64,000 nucleotides of DNA from Halobacteriovorax marinus (GTDB lineage: Bacteria; Bdellovibrionota; Bacteriovoracia; Bacteriovoracales; Bacteriovoracaceae): assembly GCA_002163155.1 (NCBI GenBank), contig MAAO01000006.1, positions 868,001 through 932,000 of the forward strand. The letters run 5' to 3'. Numbering within the stretch: the first letter of the stretch is position 1; each line of letters opens with the position of its first letter. A program made the translations under genes and the position numbers. Positions 60,403 through 64,000 of this stretch are shown here, in pieces. The notes under the pieces are model-generated. The model did no database searches and was not told the origin of the DNA. It worked only from the letters and a program-made list of their open reading frames with translations.

Positions 60403-60440
60403 ATAAAAAAAAGCACTAAGAGAAAAAAATCTTAGTGCTT
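60403..60440 (-). terminator. Rho-independent terminator of the suf-nfu operon
   Basis: AAGCACTAAGA and TCTTAGTGCTT form a perfect 11-bp stem. On the minus strand eight Ts follow. It lies 25 bases after the nfu stop and separates the operon from the small gene downstream. Confidence 0.9.
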
Positions 60441-60465
60441 GGTAACTTATTGTAAATATTAGACT

Positions 60466-61029
60466 TTAGTAACTAGGAGCGATATAAACGTCGATATCAG
60501 GATGATACTCATCTCTAAGAATTCCTTTGATCGCCTCAAGAGTTCCAGTTGTTGATGATGGACAAGTTCCACAGGCACCTTGATACTGAACGAGAAGAAT
60601 ATTATCTTCTAAAGAGATGGTTTGAATATCTCCACCGTCACCTTGAAGGCCAGGTCTAATTGTCTTATCGAGAATGGCCTCAATTTTAGCCAACTCTGGA
60701 GAGAGCTTTCTTCTTCTCTCTGCTTCTGGATCTGGATCAAAGTAATCTGGGTTATGATTAGGAAGCTCTTTGTTAATATAGTCTATAACCGTTGGCTCCA
60801 TAGACTCCCAATCTTCATATCCAAATTTTGTTATCGTAATCACATTGTCAAAGAAGTGAAGTTGATCAACACCTCTAACTGTGAAAAGAGTTAGAGCTAA
60901 GTTGTTCTCTCCGCATTCCATAGGGGATTTATAACTAGAGTTCCCTTCTACTTTTACTGGCTTATTTAAAATAAACTTTAAAGCGTTTGGATTGGGTGTT
61001 GGTTGAATATTTACTTCTATATTTTCCAT
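60466..61029 (-). CDS. NifU-like Fe-S scaffold/carrier (Nfu type)
   Basis: A 187-residue iron-sulfur scaffold. Residues 1-85 are the Nfu N-terminal domain (VNIQPTPNPNALKFILNKPV). Residues 110-187 are the NifU C-terminal-like domain with the cluster-binding CxxC in VQYQGACGTCPSSTTGTLEAIKG. It would accept Fe-S clusters from the SUF machinery and pass them to target proteins. It is the last gene of the sufC-sufD-sufS-nfu operon, 18 bases after sufS. Confidence 0.92.
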   Translation of the reverse strand: MENIEVNIQPTPNPNALKFILNKPVKVEGNSSYKSPMECGENNLALTLFTVRGVDQLHFFDNVITITKFGYEDWESMEPTVIDYINKELPNHNPDYFDPDPEAERRRKLSPELAKIEAILDKTIRPGLQGDGGDIQTISLEDNILLVQYQGACGTCPSSTTGTLEAIKGILRDEYHPDIDVYIAPSY

Positions 61030-61047
61030 ATTGTAGTCCTTTCTCTC

Positions 61048-62265
61048 TTATAAGAATTCTTTCGTTTTATGAATACCTGCTATGAGAGCATCAATTTCTT
61101 CTACAGTGTTATAAATTGAGAAGGAAGCTCTTGCAGTCGCTGGTATATTAAACCTTTTCATTAATGGTTGAGTACAATGGTGACCAGTTCTTACGGCTAT
61201 CCCCTGGCGATCAAGTAAAGTCCCTATATCGTGGGGATGAGCACCTTCAATCACAAAAGAAATTACAGAGGCCTTATGTTTTGATGTCCCTATAATTTTC
61301 AATCCTTCAATAGTTTGAATCTGTTCAGTTGCGTAGTTTAAGAGTTTTTCTTCATACTCTTTAATTGCTGTAAGTCCAATCTCTTGAATATAGTCAATGG
61401 CCGCTTTAAGCGCAATAACACCAGCAATGTGCGGAGTTCCGGCCTCAAACTTATGAGGAAGATCGTTATAAGTTGTTTTCTCAAAAGTCACAACATCGAT
61501 CATATCTCCACCACCTTGGTAGGGAGGCATTTTATTTAAGAGTTCTTCTTTACCGTAGAGAATTCCAACGCCGGTTGGTCCAAACATTTTATGTGAGCTA
61601 AATGCTAGGAAGTCACAATCTAGATCTAGAACATCAACAACTTCATGAGCTATTGATTGAGCAGCATCTACAAGGAAAACAGCTCCTACATCATGTGCCA
61701 TACTGATCATTTTCTTAATAGGATTAATTGTCCCAAGAGAGTTTGAAATATGGTTTGTGGCCACAATTTTAACTTTATCACTTAGAAGCTTCTCATAAGC
61801 ATCAAGGTCAATTTCTCCAAGATCGTTTATAGGAACTTCAATAACTTTCGCGCCCTTTTCTTCGGCAATCATTTGCCAAGGAACAATATTGCTATGGTGC
61901 TCTAGAGTTGTTAGAAGAATAATATCTCCCTCGTTTAAAAACTCGCGGCCATAACTCTGTGCCACGAGATTAATCGACTCAGTAGTCCCTTTAGTGAAGA
62001 TAATTTCAAAATCATTCTTGGCGTTTATGAAGTTCTGGATAGACTTTCTTGTCTCTTCATACTTCATTGTTCCTGCTTCACTTAGGTAATGAACACCTCT
62101 ATGAATATTTGCAGCTTCTAGCGAATAGTGAAGGTTGAGTGCATCGATAACGGGTTGGCACTTTAATGTGCTGGCAGCATTATCTAAGTAAATAAGAGGC
62201 TTTCCATGAACTGTTCTATCTAGCTCTGGAAAGTCTTTTCTAATTTTCTCTATATCGTAGCTCAT
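61048..62265 (-). CDS. sufS: cysteine desulfurase SufS
   Basis: A 405-residue PLP-dependent group II cysteine desulfurase that takes sulfur from cysteine for Fe-S assembly. The PLP Lys is K226 in FSSHKMFGPTGVG and the persulfide Cys is C364 in VRTGHHCTQPL, the same positions as in E. coli SufS. H123 in TLEHHSNIVPWQ stacks on PLP. It is preceded by sufD with a five-base gap. A SufE or SufU partner is not in the window. Confidence 0.96.
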   Translation of the reverse strand: MSYDIEKIRKDFPELDRTVHGKPLIYLDNAASTLKCQPVIDALNLHYSLEAANIHRGVHYLSEAGTMKYEETRKSIQNFINAKNDFEIIFTKGTTESINLVAQSYGREFLNEGDIILLTTLEHHSNIVPWQMIAEEKGAKVIEVPINDLGEIDLDAYEKLLSDKVKIVATNHISNSLGTINPIKKMISMAHDVGAVFLVDAAQSIAHEVVDVLDLDCDFLAFSSHKMFGPTGVGILYGKEELLNKMPPYQGGGDMIDVVTFEKTTYNDLPHKFEAGTPHIAGVIALKAAIDYIQEIGLTAIKEYEEKLLNYATEQIQTIEGLKIIGTSKHKASVISFVIEGAHPHDIGTLLDRQGIAVRTGHHCTQPLMKRFNIPATARASFSIYNTVEEIDALIAGIHKTKEFL

Positions 62266-62270
62266 AGTAA

Positions 62271-63524
62271 TTACTTGCCTTGTTCTAATTGCTGAAAAGT
62301 TTTCTTTTCAAATGATTCAAATAAAACCTCTGAAAGGTATTTTTGAATGCTTTCATTTTCAACTTTATAAATAGCGTCACTACAAAAAGCGTGAATAAGT
62401 AACTTTTGTGCTCTTATCACTGAGAGACCTCGTGAGCGTAAATAGAACTCTTCTTCTTCACTCATTTGACCAATAGTTGCTCCGTGAGAACACTTAACAT
62501 CATCAGCGTTAACTTCTAGCTGTGGTCTAGTGTCAATATGAGCCTTCTTACTAAGAAGAAGGTTCTTATTCAATTGTTCTGAATAAACTTTTTGGGCATC
62601 TTGGAATATTTTTATTTTTCCAGTGAAGACAGCTCTAGATTCACCATCTAGTACACCTTTAAAGAGTTGATCACTTTCTGTATGTTCAACGAGGTGGTTT
62701 ATTATAGAAAAGTTATCGCAGTGTTGAACATCTGTTAGGGCGTACAATCCATGAACATTTCCTTTTGAACCTACACCTTTGAGTGCGACTTCAATATTAT
62801 TTCGTGACTTCTTAGCTCCTGTAGAAAAAGAGAAACTTGAAAAAGTTGCATTCTTTTCAACATCAGCATAAACACTGGCCACATGAAATGATTCCATTCC
62901 TTCTATCTGAACTTTAGTATGACTTACTTTGGCATTCTCTTTTACGAGAAAAGATGTCACTGCATTTGTATTGTAACTTGAGTTTTCAACACCTGTGAAA
63001 ATCTCAACAAAGTCGATCTCACTGAACATTTCTGCTTCTATAATAACTCTTGGAGAAGAGAAGGAATCTTTAAAGTCACTTACATGAACAATACTAATAG
63101 AATCTTCTAACTTTAGGTTTTTTGGAACATGAATTTTAATCACTTCATGACAAGTAATAGCATTCACATGAGCAAAAATGTCTTTTTGATCTTCTCTGAA
63201 ATCAGTCTCATCAAGTAGATCTGAATTAACAATCTCCACAGAGATTTCATCTGGTATGAATGAATCAACTTTTGAATACTGACCGTTGAGTAAAACTATT
63301 TGAAACTTTCCAGGAACTTTTACGTTAGTTAGAGTCGCACTTGACTCTACTTTTGCAAAGTTTGAAGGTAGTACATCAGTTAGTTTTGTATATAACCAAT
63401 CTTCCATTTTAGTATGAGGAAGACCTACTTTCTTAAAATGAGCGAGACTCATTCTCTTTGCTTTAGTTGTCGCAAATTTCTCAAGATCATTAATGTAATT
63501 TTCTGATAATTGTTCTATTTTCAT
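62271..63524 (-). CDS. sufD: Fe-S cluster assembly protein SufD
   Basis: A 417-residue SufB/SufD-type protein, part of the SufBCD scaffold. The C-terminal block RPQLEVNADDVKCSHGATIGQMSEEEEFYLRSRGLS near residues 335-370 is the family hallmark. The middle is a right-handed beta-helix with repeated short strands. Gene order after sufC and the absence of SufB-specific features point to SufD rather than SufB. It lies eight bases after sufC. Confidence 0.92.
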   Translation of the reverse strand: MKIEQLSENYINDLEKFATTKAKRMSLAHFKKVGLPHTKMEDWLYTKLTDVLPSNFAKVESSATLTNVKVPGKFQIVLLNGQYSKVDSFIPDEISVEIVNSDLLDETDFREDQKDIFAHVNAITCHEVIKIHVPKNLKLEDSISIVHVSDFKDSFSSPRVIIEAEMFSEIDFVEIFTGVENSSYNTNAVTSFLVKENAKVSHTKVQIEGMESFHVASVYADVEKNATFSSFSFSTGAKKSRNNIEVALKGVGSKGNVHGLYALTDVQHCDNFSIINHLVEHTESDQLFKGVLDGESRAVFTGKIKIFQDAQKVYSEQLNKNLLLSKKAHIDTRPQLEVNADDVKCSHGATIGQMSEEEEFYLRSRGLSVIRAQKLLIHAFCSDAIYKVENESIQKYLSEVLFESFEKKTFQQLEQGK

Positions 63525-63532
63525 ATTTGTCT

Positions 63533-64000
63533 CTACTTAATTAACCAGTCGTAACCTTTCGCTTCTAACTCTAGGGCCAACTCTTTTCCACCAGATTTAA
63601 TAATTTTCCCTTCATAGAGAACGTGAACATGATCAGGTACTATGTAATCTAGAAGCCTTTGATAATGAGTCACAAGAATTATGGCATTAAATCTACTTTT
63701 TAGAGTGTTCACACCCTTCGCTACAATTTTTAAGGCATCAATATCAAGTCCTGAATCTGTCTCATCAAGTAGAGCAAGTCTTGGGTTTAATACGGCCATT
63801 TGTAAAATTTCATTTTTCTTCTTTTCTCCACCAGAAAATCCAGTGTTCACAGGTCTGTCTAGAAACTCTTCTCTCATTTCAAGAAGTTCAAGTTTTGGTA
63901 TTAGAAAAGATCTAAAGTCTTTATCACTCATTTCTCCAGCACCTTGAGACTTGCTCACTTCATTAAATGCTTCGTGAAGAAAGTTAAAATTTGTAACTCC
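63533..64000 (-). CDS. sufC: Fe-S assembly ATPase SufC, C-terminal part
   Basis: The right window edge cuts this ABC-type ATPase, and 155 residues are visible. The visible part starts GVTNFNFLHEAF and lacks the Walker A motif, which lies outside. The ABC signature is in TGFSGGEKKKNEILQMA, Walker B is in PRLALLDETDSGLDIDAL, and the switch histidine is in AIILVTHYQRLLDYI. The ending ELALELEAKGYDWL is typical of SufC. It powers SufBCD remodelling. sufB probably lies just beyond the edge. Confidence 0.95.
   Translation of the reverse strand, partial: GVTNFNFLHEAFNEVSKSQGAGEMSDKDFRSFLIPKLELLEMREEFLDRPVNTGFSGGEKKKNEILQMAVLNPRLALLDETDSGLDIDALKIVAKGVNTLKSRFNAIILVTHYQRLLDYIVPDHVHVLYEGKIIKSGGKELALELEAKGYDWLIK

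Noticed and set aside
60336-60416. 27-codon extension of the small 50-residue protein
   Set aside because: It reaches into the suf terminator hairpin and has no ribosome site, while ATG 60335 has a perfect GGAGG.
1-64000. tRNA or rRNA genes, CRISPR arrays, transposases, integrases or phage genes
   Set aside because: Looked for in all intergenic gaps and among the reading frames. None was seen. Gaps are under about 250 bases and contain only promoters, hairpins and short genes. A small structured RNA cannot be excluded without a covariance-model search.

Overview
This AT-rich, gene-dense window looks like chromosome of a Bdellovibrionota bacterium of the Bacteriovorax/Halobacteriovorax type. 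The pointers are a partial DUF3015 protein, many short secreted or lipoprotein genes, CHASE2, Hpt and PilZ signalling proteins, and a bacterial sphingolipid locus. Serine palmitoyltransferase and sphingolipids are known from Bacteriovorax (Bdellovibrio) stolpii. This taxonomic call rests on gene content read by eye, not on a search. I found no rRNA, tRNA, CRISPR array, insertion sequence or prophage, and no gene-free stretch longer than 300 bases.

Layout. 1-11 kb holds metabolic and housekeeping singletons: an Old Yellow Enzyme, a pentapeptide-repeat protein, a UbiG-like methyltransferase, a response regulator, a DEAD-box helicase, endonuclease I, a JmjC-type oxygenase, a BaiN-type flavoprotein and TruD. 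11-19 kb holds two CDF-type transporters, a ChaN-like protein, NnrS, a secreted putative cysteine peptidase, an FKBP prolyl isomerase and a lipoprotein. 19-26 kb is an iron-uptake block: a minus-strand operon of a DUF4856 protein, an imelysin-like lipoprotein and a FecA-like TonB-dependent receptor, divergent from a TonB gene across a perfect inverted repeat. 26-29 kb is gltX-tyrS and an Hpt protein.

30-35 kb is the most interesting block. A minus-strand operon of serine palmitoyltransferase, a YghO/GNAT-type putative ceramide synthase and an epimerase-type putative ceramide reductase runs towards a plus-strand pair of a fatty-acid 2-hydroxylase-like enzyme and a PAP2 phosphatase. Together they could build and tailor ceramide. 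35-46 kb holds a HEAT-like protein, a PilZ protein, PepN, a solute-binding protein, another hydroxylase-superfamily enzyme, and a second imelysin locus with two c-type cytochrome peroxidase/oxidoreductase families.

46-64 kb holds class II FBP aldolase, a fused 2-oxoacid dehydrogenase E1, a chemoreceptor, a FecR / TPR-barrel / CHASE2-cyclase operon, envelope proteins with an ArsC-like reductase, hemF, and the sufC-sufD-sufS-nfu operon that runs off the right edge. Several unusual expression signals stand out: a flavoprotein gene with no ATG, GTG or TTG start, two leaderless-type promoters, a hairpin that hides a chemoreceptor ribosome-binding site, and many convergent genes that overlap at their 3' ends.
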